DNA from: Deltaproteobacteria bacterium RBG_13_61_14
GTDB taxonomy: Bacteria; RBG-13-61-14
Assembly: GCA_001797815.1 (NCBI GenBank)
Contig: MGQK01000051.1
Location: 2,231 to 8,889, forward strand
DNA length: 6,659 nt
Direction of reading: 5' to 3'
Shown: positions 1-6,659 of the stretch, piece after piece
How positions within the stretch are numbered: position 1 is the first letter of the stretch
How the letters are laid out: each line of letters begins with the position of its first letter
Notes under the pieces: generated by a model
Database searches by the model: none
What the model was told of the DNA's origin: nothing
What the model saw: the letters and a program-made list of their open reading frames with translations, nothing else
Translations under genes and position numbers: made by a program

Positions 1-1404
1 GAAAACGTCCAGGGGGTGTTCGCCCGGACCCTGCTCCAGCCGACCGCACAGTTCCAGTCCTCCAACCCGTTGCTCAACCGGATTTACGAGATCTCGGTGC
101 ACACCCAGGCCATGGGCATGGTCGGGCAGTTGGTGGACTGCGTGCACCGGGAGCAGAGCCAGTGGCATGCCGACGCGGAGATCGAGTCGGGAACGGTATT
201 CTACACCTTCTTCGATCCCCACATCGTGCGCAAGACGTTGCTGGACCTGAAGGACGGGCAATTTGAGGACGGGCACATGCCGGCCAATTATCCGGGCGAT
301 ATCAAGTGGCAGTCCATCATCCCGGAATGGGATCTGCGCTATTTCCCGATGCTGTGGCGCGCCTATTATTATTACAACGACCGCGCCATCCTGGAGGAAT
401 GTTGGCCGGCGGTGAAAAAGCTGATTGCTTATTTCGAGAGCTTGCGCGACGAGACCGGCTTGGTAGTCAAGCACCCGGCCTGGCACATCAACGATTGGCC
501 CGAATTCTTTGCGACCATGGATAGCAGCGGGAAATATCTGACCGTGGAAAATTGTCTCTACGCCTACGGCCTGGTCCTCGCCGCGCAGATGGCGGAGGTG
601 CTGGGTCTGCCCGACGAGGCGGCGCGCTACCGCCAAATGGCCGACCAGCTCAAGGCCGCGATCAACCGGGACCTCTACGATGCCCAGGCCCATGCCTATC
701 GCGACTGCTCCGGCTCGAAGAAGCGCCACGCCGGGGCCTCCGTGCTCGCGCTCCAGTTTGGGATCGTGCCCGAGGCGGACCGGGAGGCGGTGCTCGAATA
801 TGTCAAGAGCCAGGGCTTCTCCACTTCGGTGGTGCTCACCTATAACCTGATCGAGATGCTCTACGATTTTGACCAGGGCGAGTTCGCCTATTCTCTCATC
901 AACCGCACCGACTTCCCCGGCTGGGGCTACATGCTCAAGAAGGGTTCCGGCACCACCTGGGAATCCTGGTATCCGCTGGTTTCCCTCTCGCATCCCTTCA
1001 ACGCCTTCATGGCCCGCCTCTTGATCAGCGGGCTGGTGGGCATCCAGCCGGCCGCGCCGGGCTGGAAGACCATCGCGGTCCGGCCCCATCCTGCCGACGA
1101 CCTGGAATGGGCCGAGGCCGGTTTGCAGATCCCGCCGGGCCGCGTGTCCGCTTCCTGGAAAAAATCCGGCGACGGCTTCTCCCTCTCGGTCTCGATTCCG
1201 GGCAATACCGAGGCCAGGGTCAGCCTGCCGCTTCCCGGCCCGAGAAGCTTTGAGGTCTATGAAGGCCAAAACCTGGTCTGGCCGCAGGAGGGCACCGAGC
1301 CGGATACGTCTCTGCAATTCCTGGGCAGGGATCCGGGTTACCTCAACTTCCAGGTCGGCTCCGGGGAGTGGAATTTCAAAACAGTGGTTTCCACGTCTGA
1401 ATAG
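1..1404 (+). CDS. Alpha-L-rhamnosidase-like glycoside hydrolase (GH78 type), 5'-truncated
   Basis: This reading frame is open from base 1 to the TAG at 1402-1404, giving 467 in-frame codons including the stop, so the true start lies upstream. The visible part covers the (alpha/alpha)6-barrel catalytic domain and the C-terminal beta-sandwich of a GH78-like inverting alpha-L-rhamnosidase. Counting codons from base 1, the signature DCVHRE..QWHAD matches the family's DCPxRE..GWxGD motif: Asp46, Glu51 (general acid position) and Asp58 are all kept. TTWESW places the general-base Glu at codon 321, followed by the conserved His331 of SHPFNAF. INDWPE resembles the substrate-site DW motif. GLVGIQPAAPGW (from codon 344) marks the C-terminal domain. 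Family members are usually 700-1100 residues, so the accessory beta domains and any signal peptide are missing. Proline and glycines of the usual signature are replaced, so a related specificity is possible. A terminator-like hairpin follows, separating it from gcvT. Confidence 0.85.
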   Translation, partial: ENVQGVFARTLLQPTAQFQSSNPLLNRIYEISVHTQAMGMVGQLVDCVHREQSQWHADAEIESGTVFYTFFDPHIVRKTLLDLKDGQFEDGHMPANYPGDIKWQSIIPEWDLRYFPMLWRAYYYYNDRAILEECWPAVKKLIAYFESLRDETGLVVKHPAWHINDWPEFFATMDSSGKYLTVENCLYAYGLVLAAQMAEVLGLPDEAARYRQMADQLKAAINRDLYDAQAHAYRDCSGSKKRHAGASVLALQFGIVPEADREAVLEYVKSQGFSTSVVLTYNLIEMLYDFDQGEFAYSLINRTDFPGWGYMLKKGSGTTWESWYPLVSLSHPFNAFMARLLISGLVGIQPAAPGWKTIAVRPHPADDLEWAEAGLQIPPGRVSASWKKSGDGFSLSVSIPGNTEARVSLPLPGPRSFEVYEGQNLVWPQEGTEPDTSLQFLGRDPGYLNFQVGSGEWNFKTVVSTSE

Positions 1405-1463
1405 AAAGGATTTCACCTGATCGTCCGCGAGGTTCCTTATGCTTCGGGTCGCTGGCCCGCCCC

Positions 1464-1510
1464 GGAGAGGGCCAGGCCGCAAGCTCGCCCTGGCCTTGTC
1501 CCGCCTTTTT
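1464..1510 (+). terminator. Probable Rho-independent terminator after the rhamnosidase gene
   Basis: A 7-bp perfect stem, GGCCAGG (1470-1476) with CCTGGCC (1489-1495), encloses a 12-base loop. It extends outward by a G-T and an A-T pair, one G-G mismatch at 1467/1498, then three more pairs out to 1464/1501. A run of five T (1506-1510) follows the stem after a short GC-rich gap. The position 60 bases after the rhamnosidase stop fits a terminator for that gene. The gap before the T-run and the short run make it imperfect; folding energy was not computed. Confidence 0.6.
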
Positions 1511-1525
1511 CAGTTGTGCTACAAT
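1496..1525 (+). promoter_or_regulatory. Putative sigma-70-type promoter for gcvT operon
   Basis: TACAAT at 1520-1525 matches 5 of 6 bases of the -10 consensus. TG at 1517-1518, one base before it, gives an extended -10. TTGTCC at 1496-1501 is a 4-of-6 match to the -35 consensus with an 18-base spacer. Transcription would start around 1531-1533, only 6-8 bases before the gcvT ATG. The -35 lies in the descending arm of the terminator hairpin and the terminator T-run lies in the spacer. No operator or riboswitch is visible. This is inferred from motif matching alone. Confidence 0.5.
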
Positions 1526-1538
1526 AGCTTCGCTTTCC

Positions 1539-2636
1539 ATGAATACTGAGCCGTTCCAGCATACCCCGCTGTTCCCGGTTTATGCAGAATTAGGGGCCAA
1601 GTTGATTCCTTTCGGCGCCTGGGAATTGCCGGTCCAGTTCCGCGGCATCAAGGAAGAGCACCTGGCCGTGCGGAGCGCGGCCGGGATCTTCGATGTCAGC
1701 CACATGGGCGAGATCCGGCTGCGCGGGCTTCACGCCCGGGCCGAGCTCCAGCGCCTGGCCACCAATGACGCCTCCCGGCTCAAGCCTTACTCCGGACAAT
1801 ACTCGGCCCTGCTCGATACCCACGGCGGGATCATGGATGACATCATTGTCTATTGCCTGGAGCCGGAGGACTACCTGCTCTGCGTCAACGCCAACAACAC
1901 CGAGACGGACCTGCGCTGGCTCCAGGACAAGGCCGGCTCCAAAGCCGAGGTCCTGGACGAGAGCGCGGCCTGGGCCCAGGTTGCGCTGCAGGGGCCGCGC
2001 GCGCTCGAGATCCTGCGCAACTGCACCGATCGGCCCGAGCTGATCCAGCGCTTCATGCTCCTGCCCCGGCAGGTGGCGGGCGTGACCGTGCTTGCCGCGG
2101 CCACCGGCTACACCGGGGAGGACGGCTTCGAGCTTTTCATCCCCGCGGAGTCGGCGGTCGCCGTTTGGCGCGCGCTGATCAGCGCCGGCGAGGGCCTTGG
2201 GCTTATGCCCTGCGGCCTGGGCGCCCGCGATACCCTGCGCCTGGAGATGGGCTACCCGCTCCACGGCCATGACATCTCGCGCGAGACCACCCCGCTCGAA
2301 GCCGGCCTGGAATGGATCGTGGCCTGGAACAAAGGCGATTTCATCGGCCGCGAGGCCCTTCTCCGGCAAAAGCAGGAGGGAGTGAGGAAAAAGCGGATCG
2401 GGTTTAGCATGGTCGAGCCGGGCATCCCCCGCGAGGGTTACCCGATCCTGGTCTCGGGCCGGGCCGTGGGCAAGGTCACCTCCGGCACGCGCACGCCCTC
2501 GCTCCCCGCGGCCGTGGGCATGGGCTATGTCCCCATCGAGTTCAGCCGGCCCGGCCAGGAAATCATGGTGCAAATCCGCGAGCAGCCGCGGAAGGCGCGC
2601 GTGATCCCCTGGCCCTTTTATCGCAAGGAGTCTTGA
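1539..2636 (+). CDS. gcvT: Glycine cleavage system T-protein (aminomethyltransferase)
   Basis: This 365-residue protein is the tetrahydrofolate-dependent aminomethyltransferase (EC 2.1.2.10) of the cytoplasmic glycine cleavage system. It takes the aminomethyl group from lipoylated H-protein, makes 5,10-methylene-THF and releases ammonia. Full family length and hallmark motifs are present: FDVSHMGEI (51-59), GGIMDDIIVY (96-105, holding the catalytically important Asp at about 101), GYTGEDGFE (190-198), CGLGARDTLRLEMGYPLHG (225-243) and PLEAGLEWIV (252-261), followed by the C-terminal barrel-like domain. The ATG at 1539 suits the family N-terminus (PLFPVYAELGAK...FGAWELPVQF), but no Shine-Dalgarno sequence precedes it, consistent with a near-leaderless message from the promoter just upstream. 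It is the first gene of a tight block and gcvPA begins 4 bases after its TGA. A gcvT product in a dimethylglycine or sarcosine pathway is the main alternative, but adjacency to gcvPA/gcvPB makes T-protein clear. Confidence 0.96.
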   Translation: MNTEPFQHTPLFPVYAELGAKLIPFGAWELPVQFRGIKEEHLAVRSAAGIFDVSHMGEIRLRGLHARAELQRLATNDASRLKPYSGQYSALLDTHGGIMDDIIVYCLEPEDYLLCVNANNTETDLRWLQDKAGSKAEVLDESAAWAQVALQGPRALEILRNCTDRPELIQRFMLLPRQVAGVTVLAAATGYTGEDGFELFIPAESAVAVWRALISAGEGLGLMPCGLGARDTLRLEMGYPLHGHDISRETTPLEAGLEWIVAWNKGDFIGREALLRQKQEGVRKKRIGFSMVEPGIPREGYPILVSGRAVGKVTSGTRTPSLPAAVGMGYVPIEFSRPGQEIMVQIREQPRKARVIPWPFYRKES

Positions 2637-2640
2637 TCCG

Positions 2641-3993
2641 ATGTTGTTCCATCCGCAATCGGAGGCGGATATCCGCGCCATGCTCGAGGCCATCGGCGTG
2701 AAAGATATCGAGGAGCTTTGGGCTCAAGTTCCTGCCCGGCTCCGCCTGGGTCGTGACCTGGAGCTCGGCCCGCCCTTGTCGGAGGCGGTAGTGGAGCGGG
2801 AGATGCTCGCGCAAGCCGAAGCGAACCGGGACCTCAAGCACACGCTTTGTTTCCTGGGCGCCGGCACCTATTTCCACCATGTGCCCAACCTGGTTCCGGC
2901 GCTCCTGTCCCGCGGAGAATTTCTGACCGCTTATACTCCTTACCAGGCCGAGGTGAGCCAGGGCACGCTCCAGGCCATGTTCGAGTTCCAGACCCTGATC
3001 GTCGAACTCACCGGCATGGAGGTGGCCAACGCCTCCATGTATGACGGCGCCGAGGCCACTGCCGAAGCGGTGCTCATGGCCGGCCGGATGCGGCCCAAGA
3101 ACACCAACGGGCCGGTCCTGGTTTCACAAGCGCTTAACCCCGCTTACCGCGCCACGGTGGAGACCTATCTCCGCCACTCCGGCCGCGAGATCAAGACCAT
3201 CCCTCTCAACCCCGACGGCGCCACGGACCTCGACCGGCTCCGGGCCGAGCTTCCCGGCGCGCTCTGCCTGGTGGCGCAGAGTCCCAACTTCTTTGGTTGT
3301 ATTGAAGACTGGCCGGCAATCATGGCCGCGGTCAAAGACTCGGATCTGGTCCGAATCGCAGTCGTTACTGAGGCTCTCTCGCTCGCGCTCCTCAAACCGC
3401 CCGGCCATTGCAGCGCGGACATCGTCGGCGGCAGCGGCCAGAGCTTCGGCATCCCGCCCGCGCTGGGCGGCCCGCACCTCGGCTTCCTGGCCGGACGCGA
3501 CGCCGACGTGCGCCGGATGCCCGGCCGCCTGGTCGGCCAGACCGCGGACCAGGAAGGCCGCCGCGGCTTTGTCCTCACCCTCTCCACCCGCGAGCAGCAC
3601 ATCCGCCGGGAAAAGGCCACCTCCAACATCTGCACCAACCACGGCCTGATGGCGCTGGCCGCCACCATCTACCTGGCCCGGCAAGGCGGCCACGGGCTTC
3701 TCCGACTGGCCAAACAAAACCATGAGCTGGCGGAGAGGCTCAAGCAAAAGCTCGCGGCCGCCGGTTTCAAGCCTCGCTTCTCCGCTCCCGGCTTTAACGA
3801 GTTCACGATCGAGCTGGGGGCCGACGCTCAAACCGTGGCCGAACGCCTGGCCGGGAAGGGGATCCTGGCCGGCCTGCCCCTCGGCCGCTTTTTCCCGGAG
3901 CTCTCGACCTGTCTCCTGATCGCGGTGACCGAGATGCTGAGCGAAACTGATCTCGACCAACTGGTCGCGGCCCTGGCCGAGGTGAAACAATGA
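2641..3993 (+). CDS. gcvPA: Glycine dehydrogenase (decarboxylating) subunit 1, P-protein alpha
   Basis: This 450-residue protein is the N-terminal half of the split P-protein (EC 1.4.4.2), which pairs with GcvPB to decarboxylate glycine and load the remaining aminomethyl group onto H-protein lipoate. Family motifs run in order: an N-terminal [13 protein letters not shown] segment, [12 protein letters not shown] (about 71-82), [21 protein letters not shown] (about 97-117), [18 protein letters not shown] (about 122-139), [19 protein letters not shown] (about 263-281) and a C-terminal [19 protein letters not shown] stretch. It is a PLP-fold type I subunit without the cofactor lysine, which is supplied by GcvPB. 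Length is normal. The ATG at 2641 is supported by AAGGAG at 2625-2630, 10 bases upstream and inside the last codons of gcvT, which suggests coupled translation. Its stop overlaps the gcvPB start in an ATGA. The usual intervening gcvH is absent. Confidence 0.96.
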   Translation: MLFHPQSEADIRAMLEAIGVKDIEELWAQVPARLRLGRDLELGPPLSEAVVEREMLAQAEANRDLKHTLCFLGAGTYFHHVPNLVPALLSRGEFLTAYTPYQAEVSQGTLQAMFEFQTLIVELTGMEVANASMYDGAEATAEAVLMAGRMRPKNTNGPVLVSQALNPAYRATVETYLRHSGREIKTIPLNPDGATDLDRLRAELPGALCLVAQSPNFFGCIEDWPAIMAAVKDSDLVRIAVVTEALSLALLKPPGHCSADIVGGSGQSFGIPPALGGPHLGFLAGRDADVRRMPGRLVGQTADQEGRRGFVLTLSTREQHIRREKATSNICTNHGLMALAATIYLARQGGHGLLRLAKQNHELAERLKQKLAAAGFKPRFSAPGFNEFTIELGADAQTVAERLAGKGILAGLPLGRFFPELSTCLLIAVTEMLSETDLDQLVAALAEVKQ

Positions 3994-5480
3994 ATCCTCC
4001 GGGCAAACGCACCGGCTTAATCTGGGACGAGCCGCTTCTGTTCGAACTGCATCCCGATCAAGCACCCGAGCCGACTTTAGGGGCGCGGGTGCCCTCACCC
4101 GCGCGATCCGCTCAATCCGCGCAACCTTCCACGATTCCTTCCGCCTTGCTCCGCGAAACTCCGCCCCGCATCCCGGACCTCAGCGAGCCGGAAGTGCTGC
4201 GCCACTACAGCCGGCTCAGCTCCTGGAACTACGGGGTGGACCAGGGCTTCTATCCTCTCGGCTCCTGCACCATGAAGCACAACCCCCGGCTGAACGAGGC
4301 CGTGGCCGCGCTCCCGGGCTTCGCTTTTATCCATCCGGAACAGCCCGCGGATCAGGTCCAGGGCGCACTCCGGCTCATGCACGAGCTGGCCCGCGCCCTG
4401 GCCGAGATCAGCGGCATGGACGCGGTCTCGCTCCAGCCTGCGGCCGGCGCTCACGGCGAGCTCTGCGGCATGCTCATGATCCGCGCCTATCACCAGGCCC
4501 GCGGCGACGCGCGCAGGAAGGTGCTCATCCCGGACACCGCCCACGGCACCAACCCGGCCAGCTCCGCGCTCGCCGGCTACGAGGTGGTCGAGGTCCCGAC
4601 CGGCCCGGACGGGTTGCTCCACCCCGACACGGTGGCGGAGTTCATGGACGAGAGCGTGGCCGGGCTGATGCTCACCAACCCCAATACCCTGGGCCTGTTC
4701 GAGAGCTACATCGCCGAGGTGGCCGAGGCCGTGCACAAAAAGGGCGGGTTGGTTTACGGCGACGGCGCCAACCTCAACGCACTCATGGGCATTGCCCGGC
4801 CCGGCGACATGGGTATTGACGTGATCCAGTTCAACCTGCACAAGACTTTTTCCACCCCCCACGGCGGCGGCGGGCCCGGCGCCGGGCCGGTCGGAGTCAA
4901 GAAACACCTGGAGCCTTATCTGCCCGTGCCGATCATCACCGAGCGCCAGGGCCGCTATGACTATGACTGGGACCGGCCGCAGAGCATCGGCAAGGTGGGC
5001 CAATACTACGGCAACTTCGGGGTGATGGTCCGCGCCGGGGCCTATATCCGGCGCCTGGGCGGCCAGGGGTTGGCCGAGGCCAGCCGGCTCGCCATCCTCA
5101 ACGCCAACTACCTGCGGGTCAAGCTCCGCGACCATTTTCACCTTCCCCATCCCGACGCCTGCCTGCACGAGTGCGTGTTCTCGGACAAGGGGCTGCCCAG
5201 CGAGGTGACCACGCTCGACCTGGCCAAGCGTCTGATGGATTACGGCTTCCACCCGCCCACCATCTATTTTCCGCTGGTGGTGCACGGCGCGCTGATGGTG
5301 GAGCCGACCGAGTCCGAGAGCAAGGAAACCCTCGACCAGTTCATCGAGGCCATGGTCCAAATCTCCCGGGAGGCGCGGGAAAATCCGGACCTGCTCCAGT
5401 CCGCGCCGCAGCGGACGCCGGTGGGCCGGCTGGACGAGGTCCGCGCCGCCCGCAAGCCGATTTTGCGATGGCAACCCTGA
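3990..5480 (+). CDS. gcvPB: Glycine dehydrogenase (decarboxylating) subunit 2, P-protein beta
   Basis: This 496-residue protein is the PLP-carrying half of the split glycine decarboxylase. Visible family motifs are [20 protein letters not shown] (72-91) with [12 protein letters not shown] (92-103), [11 protein letters not shown] (147-157), [18 protein letters not shown] (182-199) and [11 protein letters not shown] (258-268). [18 protein letters not shown] follows (280-297), where Lys285 should form the Schiff base with PLP. The ATG at 3990 overlaps the gcvPA stop as ATGA and has GAGGTG at 3979-3984, 5 bases upstream. The oddity is the N-terminal linker: residues about 27-50 are Pro/Ala/Ser-rich (APEP...SAQSAQPS) and contain a perfect DNA palindrome. 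The basic S..GRRG-like segment that I recall in relatives between the IFE-like start and the RE.PPR motif is replaced. The protein is slightly long for the family. The catalytic core appears intact, so I expect it to be functional. Confidence 0.96.
   Translation: MNPPGKRTGLIWDEPLLFELHPDQAPEPTLGARVPSPARSAQSAQPSTIPSALLRETPPRIPDLSEPEVLRHYSRLSSWNYGVDQGFYPLGSCTMKHNPRLNEAVAALPGFAFIHPEQPADQVQGALRLMHELARALAEISGMDAVSLQPAAGAHGELCGMLMIRAYHQARGDARRKVLIPDTAHGTNPASSALAGYEVVEVPTGPDGLLHPDTVAEFMDESVAGLMLTNPNTLGLFESYIAEVAEAVHKKGGLVYGDGANLNALMGIARPGDMGIDVIQFNLHKTFSTPHGGGGPGAGPVGVKKHLEPYLPVPIITERQGRYDYDWDRPQSIGKVGQYYGNFGVMVRAGAYIRRLGGQGLAEASRLAILNANYLRVKLRDHFHLPHPDACLHECVFSDKGLPSEVTTLDLAKRLMDYGFHPPTIYFPLVVHGALMVEPTESESKETLDQFIEAMVQISREARENPDLLQSAPQRTPVGRLDEVRAARKPILRWQP
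4083..4104. repeat. Perfect 9-bp palindrome inside gcvPB (candidate palindromic repeat)
   Basis: GCGCGGGTG (4083-4091) and CACCCGCGC (4096-4104) are exact reverse complements around a 4-base CCCT loop, so RNA or single-stranded DNA would fold into a strong hairpin. It encodes residues 32-39 of GcvPB, in a linker that is not conserved in the family. Codon constraint therefore does not explain it. No second copy is seen in this window. A dispersed palindromic repeat carried in frame is an inference from its form and position. Confidence 0.7.
4107..4124 (+). repeat. Two-copy 9-base tandem repeat encoding Ser-Ala-Gln twice
   Basis: TCCGCTCAA is followed directly by TCCGCGCAA (8 of 9 bases identical), encoding SAQSAQ at GcvPB residues 40-45. 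It starts 2 bases after the palindrome, so both may belong to one low-complexity insertion in the linker. The repeat is short and could be chance. Confidence 0.5.
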
Positions 5481-5490
5481 AGGAGGAGGG
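5481..5490 (+). promoter_or_regulatory. Strong ribosome binding site for the CocE-like gene
   Basis: The AGGAGGAGGG tract begins directly after the gcvPB stop and ends 5 bases before the ATG at 5496. It contains overlapping AGGAGG and GGAGG cores at suitable spacing. It fixes the start of the hydrolase, and the signal peptide begins at that ATG. No separate promoter is evident in the 15-base gap. Confidence 0.75.
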
Positions 5491-5495
5491 AGCTC

Positions 5496-6659
5496 ATGTC
5501 CCGCACTCACGCATCCAAGTTATTCTTGTCCTTGATTCTCGTGGCCGCGCTCGCTTTCACGGGTTGCACCCAGCTCGCCGGCCATTATCTCCGGCTCGAA
5601 CCCCGCGAATACCGGGTCGAGGTCGAGAAGGACGTGATGATCCCCATGCGCGACGGGGTCAAGCTGGCCGCGGATATCTACCGGCCCAAGGGGGTGACCG
5701 AGCCGCTGCCGGTGATCCTCTGCCGGATTCCCTATGGCAAGAGCACGGTGGGGTTGGTGGGCAAGCTCTTGGCCCAGCGCGGCTACCGCTTCGTGGTCCA
5801 GGACTGCCGCGCCACCGGCAACTCCGAGGGCGACGTCTTTGTGCCCATCGTTTACGAGCACGACGACGGCATGGACACGGTGGACTGGATCGCGAAGCAG
5901 CCGTGGTTCAACGGCAGGCTCGGCGCCTGGGGCGCGTCCTACTTCGGCATCACCCAGTGGGCCCTGGCCGCGGACAACCCCTATCTCAAGGCCTTTTACC
6001 CGCAGATCACCACGGCCCGCAACGACCGCCTGACCTTTTCCGGCGGCGCTTTCGCCTACAGGTTGGCCACCGGCTGGTCCAGCACCACCGGCAAGCAGAA
6101 CCAGGGCAAGAAGGCCGCGGCAGTGAAAGCGGAAGAGGGCTTTTACAACGCGCCGCTGAAGCCGTCGCTGGATGTGAGCTACGAGGACATGGCGCGCATG
6201 TCCCTGGACGAGATCGCGGTCAAAGCCGGGCTGGCCGAGTCCGCCCAAAAGGTCTCGCCCGACGCCACCGAAAAGATGATCGAGCTGATGAATTATCCCG
6301 GCTTTGTGGTGTCCTCCGACGCCTTCAACTTCAAGGACCGTTACGCCCGGGTGACGGCGCCGGCGCTGATGGTGGCCGGGTGGTATGACATCTTCCTGGC
6401 CGGCCAGCTCGACGACTTCGTGGCCATGCGCAAGATGGCGCCCGGCGATGCCGGCCGCTACACCCGGATCATCATCGGGCCCTGGGGCCACGTGGCCGGC
6501 AAGCACCCGGACGCGGGGAAAAACGCGAGCCTGGGTGTGATGATCAAGGACCTGATGGTGTTCAGCTGGTTTGACCATTGGCTGCAAGGGGAAGACAACC
6601 GGATCGAAAAGCAGGCGCCGGTCCTGCTCTACGTGATGGGCAAGAACGAGTGGCGGGAA
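5496..6659 (+). CDS. CocE/NonD-family serine hydrolase with lipoprotein signal, 3'-truncated
   Basis: The frame is open for 388 codons from ATG 5496 to the window end. The protein belongs to the alpha/beta-hydrolase family that includes cocaine esterase, alpha-amino-acid ester hydrolases, glutaryl-7-ACA acylase and X-Pro dipeptidyl peptidase (S15). Residues 1-24 look like a lipoprotein signal: a basic start (MSRTHASK), a hydrophobic core (LFLSLILVAALA) and an FTGC lipobox-like site at Cys24, with no Asp at +2. It is probably an outer-membrane or periplasmic lipoprotein. The hydrolase domain starts near VMIPMRDGVKLAADIYRP (47-64). Tyr80 (RIPYGK) fits the oxyanion-hole Tyr, and Ser148 in GASYFG is the nucleophile. 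Asp298 (GWYDIF) and His332 (GPWGH) complete the triad, with a helical cap between about 180 and 280. The C-terminal jelly-roll domain starts near the end and is cut off; full members are about 550-650 residues. It follows gcvPB by 15 bases, so co-transcription is likely. The substrate cannot be told. Confidence 0.88.
   Translation, partial: MSRTHASKLFLSLILVAALAFTGCTQLAGHYLRLEPREYRVEVEKDVMIPMRDGVKLAADIYRPKGVTEPLPVILCRIPYGKSTVGLVGKLLAQRGYRFVVQDCRATGNSEGDVFVPIVYEHDDGMDTVDWIAKQPWFNGRLGAWGASYFGITQWALAADNPYLKAFYPQITTARNDRLTFSGGAFAYRLATGWSSTTGKQNQGKKAAAVKAEEGFYNAPLKPSLDVSYEDMARMSLDEIAVKAGLAESAQKVSPDATEKMIELMNYPGFVVSSDAFNFKDRYARVTAPALMVAGWYDIFLAGQLDDFVAMRKMAPGDAGRYTRIIIGPWGHVAGKHPDAGKNASLGVMIKDLMVFSWFDHWLQGEDNRIEKQAPVLLYVMGKNEWRE

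Larger units (their letters stand above)
1539..6659 (+). other. Probable transcription unit gcvT-gcvPA-gcvPB-hydrolase
   Basis: The four genes are co-directional with gaps of 4, -4 and 15 bases. No terminator-like hairpin and T-run lies between them. The only promoter-like sequence I see is before gcvT. The unit continues past the window end. gcvH and the lipoamide dehydrogenase gene (lpd) are not part of the visible unit. Confidence 0.7.

Noticed and set aside
1405-1538. Possible glycine riboswitch upstream of gcvT, prompted by the location and a GGAGAG string at 1464-1469.
   Set aside because: The conserved downstream core elements of a glycine aptamer are absent. The GGAGAG is part of the terminator-like stem, and the predicted leader is far too short to hold an aptamer.
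1590-2693. A 367-codon minus-strand frame opposite gcvT.
   Set aside because: It is opposite a conserved enzyme, is low in recognisable motifs, and arises from the third-position GC bias of gcvT.
3124-4098. A 324-codon minus-strand frame opposite gcvPA.
   Set aside because: Same situation: it is antisense to a conserved gene, has no family resemblance, and is explained by codon bias.
4873-4888. A 16-base perfect palindrome (GGCCCGGC/GCCGGGCC) in gcvPB.
   Set aside because: It encodes the conserved glycine-rich loop after the PLP lysine (GPGAGP), so GC-rich Gly/Pro codon choice explains it.
4095-5510. A 471-codon open frame on the minus strand opposite gcvPB.
   Set aside because: It lies antisense to a clearly conserved gene. 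Its His/Ala/Gly/Val/Leu-rich composition is typical of a shadow frame in GC-rich DNA, and no domain is recognisable.
5171-6388. A 405-codon plus-strand frame overlapping the gcvPB end and the CocE-like gene.
   Set aside because: Its translation is Arg/Gly/Pro-rich and motif-free. The overlapping frame from 5496 carries a signal peptide and a complete catalytic triad, so that one is the real gene.
5520-6587. A 355-codon minus-strand frame opposite the CocE-like gene.
   Set aside because: It is antisense to a gene with a clear catalytic triad, and its composition is that of a shadow frame.

Overview
The window is GC-rich bacterial chromosome with strong G/C preference at third codon positions, and every convincing gene lies on the + strand. 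It holds the 3' part of a family-78-type alpha-L-rhamnosidase (1-1404), a 134-base intergenic junction (1405-1538), a three-gene glycine cleavage block gcvT-gcvPA-gcvPB (1539-5480), and the 5' part of a CocE/NonD-family alpha/beta hydrolase with a lipoprotein signal (5496-6659, running off the end). The split P-protein (separate GcvPA and GcvPB), the sugar-degrading neighbour and the short palindromic repeat inside a coding region would suit a PVC-group bacterium such as Verrucomicrobiota. Split gcvP is widespread, however, so the assignment is only a guess.

Layout: the rhamnosidase ends at 1404 and is followed by a GC-rich hairpin with a T-run (1464-1510) that looks like its intrinsic terminator. 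A promoter-like element (-35 at 1496-1501, extended -10 at 1517-1525) overlaps the terminator and points into gcvT. Its predicted start site is only about 6-8 bases before the gcvT ATG, which lacks a Shine-Dalgarno sequence, so the gcvT message may be almost leaderless. From gcvT onward the genes are tightly packed: 4 bases to gcvPA, a 4-base ATGA overlap to gcvPB, then 15 bases to the hydrolase. All four are probably one transcription unit.

Function: GcvPA and GcvPB form the PLP-dependent P-protein that decarboxylates glycine and loads the aminomethyl group onto lipoylated H-protein. GcvT (T-protein) passes the methylene carbon to tetrahydrofolate and releases ammonia. H-protein (gcvH), usually encoded between gcvT and gcvPA, is not in this window and must be supplied from elsewhere for the system to work. 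The trailing hydrolase is an exported, probably lipid-anchored serine esterase/amidase with its catalytic residues intact; its substrate and its link to glycine metabolism are unknown.

This is mostly ordinary metabolic sequence. The points most worth checking are a perfect 9-bp palindrome inside the gcvPB N-terminal coding region that looks like an in-frame palindromic-repeat insertion, the absence of gcvH, the overlapping terminator and promoter, and the hydrolase riding in the gcv operon. I found no clear sign of a new defence, mobile or RNA system.
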